DNA of 64,000 bases, from assembly GCF_051954575.1 (NCBI RefSeq), contig NZ_JBQCHP010000026.1:1-64000 (forward strand). Direction: 5' to 3'. The notes under the pieces were generated by a model. The model was not told the DNA's origin. It did not search any database and saw only the letters and a program-made list of their open reading frames with translations. Both the position numbers and the translations under genes were made by a program. Of this stretch, positions 16,282 through 24,328 are shown in pieces. Positions within the stretch are counted from its first letter, which is position 1, and each line of letters starts with the position of its first letter. Source of the DNA: Dyella_B sp035690825. GTDB taxonomy: Bacteria; Pseudomonadota; Gammaproteobacteria; Xanthomonadales; Rhodanobacteraceae.

Positions 16282-16358
16282 GTGGGCGTAGCTCAGTTGG
16301 TTAGAGTACCGGATTGTGATTCCGGTTGTCGTGGGTTCGAGTCCCATCGTCCACCCCA
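16282..16358 (+). tRNA. tRNA-His (GTG)
   Basis: 77 nt from GTGGGCG to the encoded CCA, anticodon GTG. The extra 5' G (position -1) typical of tRNA-His is encoded at 16281 and pairs with the C discriminator. Confidence 0.97.
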
Positions 16359-16372
16359 ATTCAAGCAGTTCT

Positions 16373-16448
<76 letters not shown>

Positions 16449-16456
16449 GCTCAACG

Positions 16457-16488
16457 AGGCACTCAGGTTTCCTGGGTGCCTTTTTCTT
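16457..16488 (+). terminator. rho-independent terminator of the tRNA operon
   Basis: AGGCACTCAGG pairs with CCTGGGTGCCT (one G-T pair, 3-nt loop) and is followed by a T-rich tract, 8 nt after tRNA-Lys. Confidence 0.9.
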
Positions 16489-16693
16489 TGCGCGCATCGA
16501 AAGCGTCGTCCGTACCGTGATGCTGCTGCAGAACGCTTGCGCTTTTGTTTAATCGCTCAACCCGCATAGCGAATTTGAGCGTTGCACTGCGATGGCGAGG
16601 GACAAGCTGGTCGACGGATGCTAAATAGCCTGCTTCGGCCCGCTCGCGCCTGGCGATGCGGGAACTGTCAGTGCCAACGCCAAAGGGGATGCC

Positions 16694-19036
16694 ATGCGCG
16701 CGTCCAACATCGCATTGCTGGGTCTTGTCTGTTCTTTTGCCACGTTTGCCGGCATCGTGCATGCGACGCCGATCGCCACGCTTGATCGGCACGGCGCATG
16801 GGTGAGCGTGGAGGCCTATGGCCCGAACGTCATTCACGTCACGATTGCCGCGGACAAAGCCGAGGCGTTGAAGGGACCGGGTTACGGCATCCTCGCCGAC
16901 CACGTAGACAATTCGGCCTTCCATGAAAGCGCGGATCGCAACGGCGATATTTTTGTCTCGCCGGCGTTGACCCTGCACGTGGATCCGGTACCGCCGCCAC
17001 ATACGCCGGGAACGACGGAGCGGTACTTCGCGCCGGATCTGGCGCCGGTCAGCCTGCAGGTCAAAAACGCCAAGGGCGAAACCATCGTCAACATGACCGG
17101 TTGGGACATGGCGCCGCATGAGGTGGCCGGCGAGTCCACCTATCAGGTCGGCGCGACGTTCACGGCACCCGCCGACGAACACTATTACGGCATGGGCCAG
17201 AACCAGGACAGTCTTGGCGCGCTCGATCTGCGCGGTCGCGTCATCGACTGCAAGCATTGGTACGACGCCCCGTCCGGTGAAACCGTCTGCGTGCCTTTCA
17301 TGGTTTCGTCCAAGGGCTACGGCATCATCTGGGACAACCCGTCCGACACGCATTTCGTGGCCGGCATTCGTGGCCGCACCACGTTTCAGTCGAACGTCGG
17401 CGAACGCGTCAGCTTCTTCGTCATCACCGGCGACAATCCCGAGCAGATCTATTCCGCTTACGCACGCGTTACCGGCAACACGCCGATTCCGCCCAAGGCC
17501 GCCTTTGGATTGATCCAGTCCAAGGCACGCTATGCCAGCCAGGCGGAGGTGTTGAACGTCGCCCACACGTATCGCCAAAAGGGCTATCCGCTCGATGTCA
17601 TGGTGGTGGACTGGTTCTACTGGACACGCATGGGTCAGCTGGACATCAATCCGGCAGAGTTTCCCGATCCCGATGGCATGAACAAGCAGCTTCATGCGAT
17701 GGGCTTGAAATCGATCATCTCGATCTGGCCGCGCTTCGAAAGATCCAGCCGCTATTTCGGCGAACTCGACGCCAAGGGTTATTTCCTGAAGGACAAGAAC
17801 GGCAAGACGGTCGACGGATTGCCGTTCCGTTCGGATCGCGCCGGCGCACTGATCGATTCGACCAATCCTGCGGCACGCAAGTGGTATTGGGAGCACGCGC
17901 GCGACAACATCCTTTCGCACGGCTTCGACTATCCATGGCTGGATGAAACCGAGCCGGATCTGGTGCCGGACGGATTCTTCTATTCGATCGGTTCGGGCGA
18001 TCGCTATCACAACGTCTATCCGCTGCTGCACGTCGAAGGCTTTGCGCAGGGCATGCGTGCATGGAAGCCCAACACGCGCGTGCTGATTCTGTCTCGTGCG
18101 GCCTATCTGGGATCGCAGCGTACCGGTGCGCTGTTCTGGTCGTCGGATATCGATCCGAGCTGGGAAGCGCTGCAAAGGCAGATTCCCACCGGCCTCAACA
18201 TGGTCGCTTCGGGCATCGCCTACTGGGGCAACGACATCGGCGGTTGGCAATATCTGCCGCAGACGACCAGCGCGACCAAGCCGCCGTTGCTCGATCCGTC
18301 GGATGCGCGTGACGTTGTCGGCCAGAACAACGATTATCCGGAACTGCTTACGCGCTGGTTCGAATACGGCACCTTCTTGCCGACCCTGCGCCTGCATGGC
18401 GATCGCAAGCACACGGAAATCTGGGCCTTCGGCCACCAGGCCGAGGCGATCATGGCCAAGTACGACAAGCTGCGCTATCAGCTGATTCCCTATATCTACA
18501 GCCAGGCCAAGATCACGCATGACACCGGCGCACCCTTCATGCGGCCGCTATGGATGGATTTCCCGAACGATCCGAACGTCGCCAACCTGGGCACGCAATA
18601 CATGTTCGGCCCCGCATTCCTGGTCGCGCCGGTCACCGCACAGGGCCAGACGGAAAAAGACGTCTATTTGCCGGCTGGCAGCGACTGGTACAACTTCTGG
18701 ACCAACGAAAAGCTGGCGGGCGGGCGCTGGGTGAAAGTGTCGGCGCCGATCGACCAGATTCCGGTGTTCGTGCGCGCCGGCTCGATCGTGCCGCTGGGTT
18801 CGGCCATCGAGTCGACCGCGTCGAAGCAGTCGGTGGCCGAGATCCGCGTTTATCCCGGCAAGGACAGCGATTTTGCGCTCTACGACGACGACGGCACGTC
18901 GTACGACTATGAAACCGGCAAGAGCACGCTCACCAAGCTGCATTGGGACGATGCGGCCGGCGCCCTGCGTGTCAGTGGTGGCGACAAAGCGCTTGCCGGC
19001 AAGGCGAAGGGCCTTATCAAAGTGATCGGCAAGTAA
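16694..19036 (+). CDS. secreted glycoside hydrolase family 31 (alpha-xylosidase/alpha-glucosidase)
   Basis: A 780-aa protein with a signal peptide (about residues 1-24, cleavage near VHA), so periplasmic or exported. The GH31 (beta/alpha)8 catalytic domain spans roughly residues 260-600. The predicted nucleophile is Asp417 in YPWLDETEPD, with acid/base Asp485 in WSSDIDPSWEAL, followed by GIAYWGNDIGGW. A beta-sandwich N-domain (GH31_N) precedes it and a C-terminal beta domain follows. The LDETEPD context fits alpha-xylosidase-like or broad bacterial members better than the DMNE context of classical alpha-glucosidases, but the substrate is uncertain. AAGGGG lies just upstream of the ATG. It stands alone, with no sugar transporter or TonB receptor beside it. 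Confidence 0.9.
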   Translation: MRASNIALLGLVCSFATFAGIVHATPIATLDRHGAWVSVEAYGPNVIHVTIAADKAEALKGPGYGILADHVDNSAFHESADRNGDIFVSPALTLHVDPVPPPHTPGTTERYFAPDLAPVSLQVKNAKGETIVNMTGWDMAPHEVAGESTYQVGATFTAPADEHYYGMGQNQDSLGALDLRGRVIDCKHWYDAPSGETVCVPFMVSSKGYGIIWDNPSDTHFVAGIRGRTTFQSNVGERVSFFVITGDNPEQIYSAYARVTGNTPIPPKAAFGLIQSKARYASQAEVLNVAHTYRQKGYPLDVMVVDWFYWTRMGQLDINPAEFPDPDGMNKQLHAMGLKSIISIWPRFERSSRYFGELDAKGYFLKDKNGKTVDGLPFRSDRAGALIDSTNPAARKWYWEHARDNILSHGFDYPWLDETEPDLVPDGFFYSIGSGDRYHNVYPLLHVEGFAQGMRAWKPNTRVLILSRAAYLGSQRTGALFWSSDIDPSWEALQRQIPTGLNMVASGIAYWGNDIGGWQYLPQTTSATKPPLLDPSDARDVVGQNNDYPELLTRWFEYGTFLPTLRLHGDRKHTEIWAFGHQAEAIMAKYDKLRYQLIPYIYSQAKITHDTGAPFMRPLWMDFPNDPNVANLGTQYMFGPAFLVAPVTAQGQTEKDVYLPAGSDWYNFWTNEKLAGGRWVKVSAPIDQIPVFVRAGSIVPLGSAIESTASKQSVAEIRVYPGKDSDFALYDDDGTSYDYETGKSTLTKLHWDDAAGALRVSGGDKALAGKAKGLIKVIGK

Positions 19037-19044
19037 CGGCGCGT

Positions 19045-19071
19045 AAGGCCAGGCAGCGTATGCCTGGCCTT
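19045..19071. terminator. bidirectional hairpin between GH31 and lanM
   Basis: AAGGCCAGGCA (19045-19055) and TGCCTGGCCTT (19061-19071) form an 11-bp perfect stem with a 5-nt loop, exactly in the 34-nt gap between the two convergent stop codons. The T tract is short (TTTA), so termination may be partial. Confidence 0.65.
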
Positions 19072-21914
19072 TACGACAACCTGGTTTCAAGCAGCAAGGG
19101 CGAGGGCAGGGTGCATGCCGGGTGCATGCGGTTGAGGCTGTAGATCGCGCCGGCCAATCCTGTCATCAGTCCGGGCGTGAACGCGTCGCGCGCCATGCCG
19201 CCGACGATGCCGCCGTGCTCTTCGATCGCCGAAACGACGCGCGCGGCGGGATGGATCGCCTCCAGCGCGCAACCTTCGGGATCCCACTGCGCGGCGCGCA
19301 CCAGCCATTCCCACAGCGAAAAATCGCCGTGGCACAGCGTGTGGCTGGAACCCCATTTGTCCCGCCCGGCAGCGACCGCGCGACGCAGCGTGTGCAGGTA
19401 TTTCGGATCGCCGCTGCGCGCGTAGAGATCGCCGGCGGCCATGCCGATACCCACGCTGCCGTAGCACCAGTTGTGGAAGCTTTCGCGGCGCACGCCTTGC
19501 TGCGTGACGAACCAGTTGCCGACGGTTTCGTCGTACTGCTCGCACTGCAGATGGAAACCCTTGCCGGCGATGTCGTGCCATCGCGCCCGCTCGGTGGCGT
19601 TGCCCGCGCCGGTCAATAGCAGCCGCGACAGCGACCAGGCGATCCCCATGGAGCCGTGCGCGAATCCACCGATCGGATCTGGCGTGCGCATGGTGGGCCA
19701 GTACGCGGTGGAGCCTTCGATCACGGCCGTCGCTGCAAGCCGGTTCGCTGCGCGCGCGGCCAAGTCAAGCCAGCGCTGATCGCCGGTGGCGTGCGCCAGG
19801 CCGAGCAGTGGCGGAATCGCGCCGGATGCGCCGCCGAGTATGTCGTACGCCTTGTCGCTCTCGAAGCCCAAGCGCGCCAAGGCCTCGGCAAAATGGATGG
19901 CACGCTCCAGGTATTCGGCGTTTTGCTGCAGATCGTGCAAGCTCAGCCATGTCCATATCTGCGCGCCATAGCCGGTGAATCCGCCAGACAGTTCCTGCTG
20001 TTCGTCCACCTCCATGGCGCGCAGTACCTGCAGGGCGCCGTTCAAGGTTTCTTCGATACCCATCACGGCGTCGGCGCGGCCTTGCGCGGTTTCGTGCATA
20101 TAGCCAGCCAACGCCACCACTACCCCGCCCAGGCCGAAATACAGATCCGTCGCCAACGGCTGCACCTGCCAGCCCGCGCGATTCACCTCCGGCGTGATCC
20201 AGGTGATCGAGCCATCCTTGCCATGCACCGAAAGGCGCAACAGGCGCTCGACCGCTTCGGTCGCCAGTTTGCGTCGACGTTGATCGAGCTGATCCGCGTG
20301 GGGATGGCGGGCGGCATAGTGACGCGCGGCGCGATCATCTTGCGGTTCGTCGTCGGAAAGATTGAGGTGCGTGGCGACGAGCGCACTGCGTACCGTCAGT
20401 TCTTCCAGTTCCAAGCGCATGGCGCGCCAATCGGCTACGGCATCGTCAATGCGCGCGCGCGTCAACGGCGCGGCGAAGATCGGCACGTCGCCGTAGCGCA
20501 GATCATCGATCTCCGAAGCGATTTCCGCCTGCGTCGATGGCGCCTGCGGCATCACCGCGGCATTGCGCGCCAGCAAATCGCGCGCGCGTTCGATCGCCTT
20601 GGCTTCGTCGTGCAACGATGCCGGATGCCACAGCATGCGGCCGATTTCCACATAGGCCTGCGTGGCACGGCGAATGTCACGCGCCTGGCAGCCTTCGAAA
20701 CCAGCAAGCAACTGCAGCAGTTCACCCCGCGCATCCCGTGCCCGGAAACGCGCGGTGACGTCAAGAAAGCCCTCGCTGATGTGGTTCCAATATTTGGATA
20801 CGTCCGGATCAGGACTGGGATGGTTCTGTGCGCGCTGCACATCCACGTTGATGACTTCCAGTCGCGCTTCGGTGGTGCCTTCCTGCGCGATGACCGGCAC
20901 GTGCACTTGCGGCTGTTGCCCGGGCAGTGCGCCGGCGGCGGACATGTCGACGCCGAAAAAGCCCAGCGCCGGGGCGCGATAAGGCACGATGCCGGTACGC
21001 AGTACGGAGTTGCGGATCAGTTCGGACGCCACGTCGAACGCGTCGCCATAAGGCGAGGGTTCGGTCTTGGGCATCATGCAGAACAGGCTTTCGACGTCGA
21101 TCACCACCGGCACCGGTCCGCAGGCGATCAGGTTCTCCTGGTGGATGTCGGTGCCGCCAAGCAGCCGCAGCACCGCCAGCCAACGCCCCAGGTTGCGATA
21201 GAACGTGCGCAGCTGCGCTTCATCACTGCAATAACGCTGCGCGACGAATGCGGCCCAACCGTAGTCGCCGCAGTCCAACACGGCGGGCACGCGGATGCGG
21301 TCAGCATCATCGCCAAAAATTCGCGCCAGGAATGTTTCCAGCACACAGTCGATGCGCAGCGAGCGAGGTTTGTAGATGACCTCGCCATGTTCGAGTGTCA
21401 GCCGGGCCACGGATTGTCCGCCACCATGCAGATCGCCCTGGCCAAGGTGGAGTGCAACGAGCTGTCCAGCAGGCTGCCCGGGCAACTCAGAAAGCCGTGG
21501 GCGATCGGCAATGAAACGCGCCACCAGTGCTTCGATCGCGCTGCGTTGCGCATGGAGCGCGCGCGAGAGGCGCGCATGCAGGCCGCAATAGCGTTGATTG
21601 AGATGGTCCAGAAATACGGGCTGCAAGGCGTGCTCAACGAATTGCGCAAAGCACGCCGCTTCGTCGGCTGCGGTCAATTCACCGGCGCGCTTGGCGGCAT
21701 GCATTTCCAACAGCAGCACACGATTGAGCTTGAGGCTGGCGTTGGTGTTGAGTGCCTCATCGCAGGCGTCGCGGATCAACTGTGCCTCATCGGCCGCCAA
21801 CGCCGGCGCGAGTTCGGCCAGGCGTGCGGCGAACATGGCGCGGGCCGGTGCGGTAAAGCCCAGGATGACGGGCGCAAAGGAATCAGGAGCGTTCGTTTCG
21901 GTAACCGTCGACAC
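19071..21914 (-). CDS. lanM: class II lanthipeptide synthetase LanM
   Basis: A 947-aa bifunctional enzyme that dehydrates Ser/Thr in a precursor peptide and adds Cys thiols to form lanthionine rings. The N-terminal DUF4135 dehydratase domain (about residues 120-540) has the kinase-like residues: YKPRS (Lys182), GTDIHQENL (Asp256, His258, Asn261), VIDVESLF (Asp273) and the elimination motif RRATQAYVEIG. The C-terminal LanC-like cyclase (about 590-947) has all three zinc ligands: Cys817 (NWCYG), Cys861 and His862 (TLCHG). The GTG start at 21914 has AAGGA 8 nt upstream; a longer GTG start at 21995 would place a strong intergenic hairpin inside the gene. It follows the precursor gene on the same strand. 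No catalytic residue is missing. Confidence 0.95.
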   Translation of the reverse strand: MSTVTETNAPDSFAPVILGFTAPARAMFAARLAELAPALAADEAQLIRDACDEALNTNASLKLNRVLLLEMHAAKRAGELTAADEAACFAQFVEHALQPVFLDHLNQRYCGLHARLSRALHAQRSAIEALVARFIADRPRLSELPGQPAGQLVALHLGQGDLHGGGQSVARLTLEHGEVIYKPRSLRIDCVLETFLARIFGDDADRIRVPAVLDCGDYGWAAFVAQRYCSDEAQLRTFYRNLGRWLAVLRLLGGTDIHQENLIACGPVPVVIDVESLFCMMPKTEPSPYGDAFDVASELIRNSVLRTGIVPYRAPALGFFGVDMSAAGALPGQQPQVHVPVIAQEGTTEARLEVINVDVQRAQNHPSPDPDVSKYWNHISEGFLDVTARFRARDARGELLQLLAGFEGCQARDIRRATQAYVEIGRMLWHPASLHDEAKAIERARDLLARNAAVMPQAPSTQAEIASEIDDLRYGDVPIFAAPLTRARIDDAVADWRAMRLELEELTVRSALVATHLNLSDDEPQDDRAARHYAARHPHADQLDQRRRKLATEAVERLLRLSVHGKDGSITWITPEVNRAGWQVQPLATDLYFGLGGVVVALAGYMHETAQGRADAVMGIEETLNGALQVLRAMEVDEQQELSGGFTGYGAQIWTWLSLHDLQQNAEYLERAIHFAEALARLGFESDKAYDILGGASGAIPPLLGLAHATGDQRWLDLAARAANRLAATAVIEGSTAYWPTMRTPDPIGGFAHGSMGIAWSLSRLLLTGAGNATERARWHDIAGKGFHLQCEQYDETVGNWFVTQQGVRRESFHNWCYGSVGIGMAAGDLYARSGDPKYLHTLRRAVAAGRDKWGSSHTLCHGDFSLWEWLVRAAQWDPEGCALEAIHPAARVVSAIEEHGGIVGGMARDAFTPGLMTGLAGAIYSLNRMHPACTLPSPLLLETRLS

Positions 21915-21974
21915 AGGCAGGTTCCTTGCCGTGGCTGTGGAAGAGCCGCGTGCGCTAAAGAATGGATCGAGATG

Positions 21975-22011
21975 CCAACGCGCAGCGCATGGCACGAACG
22001 CTGCGCGTTGG
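21975..22011 (-). promoter_or_regulatory. strong hairpin between lanA and lanM
   Basis: Thirteen-bp perfect arms (21975-21987 and 21999-22011) with an 11-nt loop lie 9 nt after the lanA stop. No T run follows. In lantibiotic operons such elements lower synthetase expression relative to precursor or protect the precursor mRNA 3' end; that role here is inferred. Confidence 0.75.
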
Positions 22012-22020
22012 CCGTTCAGA

Positions 22021-22224
22021 TCAACAGCAGAAGCAGGCTTGCGCGCAAATCTTGCCGCTGTACGAGCACGTGGTGGCGCCCGAGATGAGCACCTTGCCGA
22101 TACCCGGATCGGTCAGCGCCGCTTCGGTCGCGGCGGTACCTTCGATGTAGAGCGGGCCTGCGGGATTGTCCAGGCCTTCTTCGCCACTCAGCCAACCCGA
22201 AACGACTTCATCAATCTGTTGCAT
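22021..22224 (-). CDS. lanA: class II lanthipeptide precursor peptide LanA
   Basis: A 67-aa peptide with an acidic leader of about 50 residues (WLSGEEGLDNPAGPLYIEG and ATEAALTDPG segments) and a Cys-rich core. The leader ends in LISGA, resembling a double-glycine-type cleavage site. The proposed core TTCSYSGKICAQACFCC has four Ser/Thr and five Cys, ending in a Cys pair. AAAGGAG lies six bases before the ATG at 22224; the upstream ATG at 22230 abuts that site and is less likely. It is directly followed by lanM on the same strand, so the product is probably a ring-containing lanthipeptide. Ring pattern and bioactivity are unknown. Confidence 0.9.
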   Translation of the reverse strand: MQQIDEVVSGWLSGEEGLDNPAGPLYIEGTAATEAALTDPGIGKVLISGATTCSYSGKICAQACFCC

Positions 22225-22666
22225 AACCATCTCCTTTGCGAAGCAAGAGTTAGAAACAGTGAAGGCGTGGATGTCGGTAGCCACATGTTGACGCGGCCCC
22301 GAATCCGAGCCGTTCAGTACGTTGACACACATGGACACACGGTCTGCCGGCGGATGAAAGCCACTGTCAGTCAAGCGGTTGCCGGCAAACCGGGACTACG
22401 TTGCGCCGGGGCCGATCGCGGTGTCAATCGCCGGTATGTGATGAGCGTAGAGGTATGCGCGGCTGGTCGTGGCGAGATTGTTTTGCATTGCAGCAATAGC
22501 CACAAATGCAGGTCCCATGCGCTTGTGCTGGGCCGTCGCCAAACCGTAAAATGCGTCTCTTTGGCGCAGGGTAGCCATCGCCCCAGGTCGCGGCAGGGCA
22601 GGCATTCGACGGTCTTGGTGACCCAAGAAAGTCGTTGGGAATCCGCAGCTTAATCCGGCGAACGAT
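22225..22666. other. 442-nt non-coding region upstream of lanA and tRNA-Leu
   Basis: Neither strand holds a believable gene; open frames here are short, lack ribosome sites and are not LanA-like. On the lanA strand I see no convincing sigma-70 pair. A tandem GACACAC motif at about 22324-22340 could be a regulator site. A possible plus-strand promoter for tRNA-Leu is at 22523-22552. Confidence 0.5.
22523..22552 (+). promoter_or_regulatory. possible tRNA-Leu promoter
   Basis: TTGTGC (22523-22528) and TAAAAT (22547-22552) with an 18-nt spacer, about 115 nt before the tRNA. A modest match. Confidence 0.4.
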
Positions 22667-22751
22667 GCGAAAGTGGCGGAATTGGTAGACGCACTGGATT
22701 TAGGTTCCAGCGGGTAACCCCGTAAGGGTTCGAGTCCCTTCTTTCGCACCA
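22667..22751 (+). tRNA. tRNA-Leu (TAG)
   Basis: 85 nt, class II tRNA with a long variable arm. Acceptor GCGAAAG/CTTTCGC, anticodon loop TTTAGGT (TAG), encoded CCA. It lies just upstream of tig, an arrangement common in gammaproteobacteria. Confidence 0.97.
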
Positions 22752-22832
22752 TCGGACCTTGCGTTTTATTTGCAGGCGGCCGTGCCGCCGCGGCGCCGTC
22801 ACGGGCCATTACAGGACATTCCAGGAGACGTC

Positions 22833-24125
22833 ATGCAGTTCTCGGTTGAAAACGTCGGCAAGCTCGAGCGCAAGCTCACGGTCAAATTCCCGGCCGAGCG
22901 CTTCGAATCGCAGGTCAGCGCGCGCATCGCCGAGATGAGCCGCACGGTTCGCCTGAAGGGTTTCCGCCCGGGCAAGGTGCCGGCCAACGTGATCCAGCAG
23001 CGCTTCGGCGCGCAGGTGCGTGGCGAAGTGCTCTCGGACCTGATCAGCAGCACGCTGCGCGAAGCCTTCGAGAAGGAAAACCTGCGTCCCGTCGCCAACC
23101 CGGCCATCGACACCACCGGCCAGCCGGAAAATGGCGAAATCGCCTACACGGCCACGTTCGAAGTGATGCCGGAGTTTCCCGAGATCGATGTCGCCGCGCT
23201 GGAAATCGCCCGCCCGGTCGCCGAAGTCACCGACGCGGACGTCGAGAAGATGATCGAAACGCTGCGCCAGCAGCGCCGCAGCTTTCATGACGTCGAGCGA
23301 CCCTCTGTCGAGGGCGATTTCGTGATGTTCGAATACGACGCTGTCGCCGGCGACTACCGTTTCCCGGCCGAAGGCCAGGAACGCGCCGGCAGCGTGCTCG
23401 GTTCGGGCACCCTGTTCAAGGCGCTGGACGGCGCGCTCACCGGCCGCAAGGCGAGCGAATCGTTCGAGAGCGAGATCGAATTCCCGGCCGACTTCCGCAA
23501 CGAGCAACTCGCCGGCAAGACCGCCAAGGTGAACTTCCATATCGTGAAGGTGCAGGAGCCGCGCCTGCCGGAAGTGGACGCCGAGTTCATCACCCTGTTC
23601 GGCATCGACGATGGCGATATGGACCACTTCCGCAAGGAAGTGCGCGCCAACCTGGAGCGCGAGCTCAAGGCCGCCCTGATGGGCCGCCTGAAGTCCCAGG
23701 TAGCCGAGAAGCTGGCCCAGAAGCACAGTGACCTGGAAGTGCCGAACATGATGGTGCAGGGCGAAGCACGCAACCTGGCGGCTGGCAGTGTGCCGCGCGG
23801 CCAGCAGCCCCCGCCGCAGCTGGTCGACGCCGCCATGCCGGCCGCGCGCCTGCGCGTCATCGCCGGCCTCCTGATGGGCGAGCTCGCCCGCAAGAACGAG
23901 CTCAAGCTGGACCGTACCCGCCTGGCCGAGCAGCTCGCGGCGATCGCCTCGACCTATGAGGAGCCGGAGAAGGTCATTGAACTCTACAACGGCGATCCCC
24001 AATTGATGTCCGGACTGCAGAACCGCGTCATGGAAGATCAGGTAGCCGAGTGGGTGGCCGAGCACGCCAATAGCACCGTGCAGAACCTGAGCTTCGACGA
24101 AGTCATGCGTCCGGTCGGCGCCTGA
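22833..24125 (+). CDS. tig: trigger factor
   Basis: A 430-aa ribosome-associated chaperone with peptidyl-prolyl isomerase activity that meets nascent chains at the exit tunnel. The N-terminal ribosome-binding domain carries the signature GFRPGKVP (residues about 43-50). The FKBP-like domain covers about 150-245 and the helical C-terminal chaperone domain about 250-430. CAGGAGA precedes the chosen ATG. The first gene of the classical tig-clpP-clpX-lon order. Confidence 0.97.
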   Translation: MQFSVENVGKLERKLTVKFPAERFESQVSARIAEMSRTVRLKGFRPGKVPANVIQQRFGAQVRGEVLSDLISSTLREAFEKENLRPVANPAIDTTGQPENGEIAYTATFEVMPEFPEIDVAALEIARPVAEVTDADVEKMIETLRQQRRSFHDVERPSVEGDFVMFEYDAVAGDYRFPAEGQERAGSVLGSGTLFKALDGALTGRKASESFESEIEFPADFRNEQLAGKTAKVNFHIVKVQEPRLPEVDAEFITLFGIDDGDMDHFRKEVRANLERELKAALMGRLKSQVAEKLAQKHSDLEVPNMMVQGEARNLAAGSVPRGQQPPPQLVDAAMPAARLRVIAGLLMGELARKNELKLDRTRLAEQLAAIASTYEEPEKVIELYNGDPQLMSGLQNRVMEDQVAEWVAEHANSTVQNLSFDEVMRPVGA

Positions 24126-24191
24126 GACGATTCGATCAGGCCCGGCGCACCCGTCAACGCGCGAGGTTCGATTCATCTTCGAACGTAGGCT

Positions 24192-24238
24192 CCGCGAATC
24201 GAGCATGCAAAACATGCCCGATTCGCGGCGGGTTTTCG
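24192..24238 (+). terminator. terminator hairpin after tig
   Basis: CCGCGAATCG pairs with CGATTCGCGG, extended by GCATG/CATGC around an AAAA-containing loop (stem-loop 24192-24228), then GGGTTTTCG. It separates tig from clpP. Confidence 0.65.
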
Positions 24239-24328
24239 TCGACTTTGCTAGCGGAGGGATTTCCCGACCTGCTAGTCTGGCTCGAACATACGAATCGTCA
24301 TTAGTCCCACATCCGGAGAGCCGCACGC

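Noticed and set aside
19656..22088. 810-aa plus-strand frame over lanM
   Set aside because: Antisense shadow of lanM and lanA; Arg/His/Gln-rich composition and no domain.
22225..22374. N-terminal extension of LanA to 22374
   Set aside because: The extra 50 residues have no leader features, and an AAAGGAG site sits six bases before the ATG at 22224.
22667..22751. tRNA-Leu as an integration site for a lanA-lanM island
   Set aside because: Elements normally enter at a tRNA 3' end; here the locus is on the 5' side, with no integrase and no repeated tRNA 3' fragment.
22396..22809. possible second small peptide gene near lanA
   Set aside because: The frame covers tRNA-Leu in antisense, has no LanA-like leader and no Ser/Thr/Cys core.
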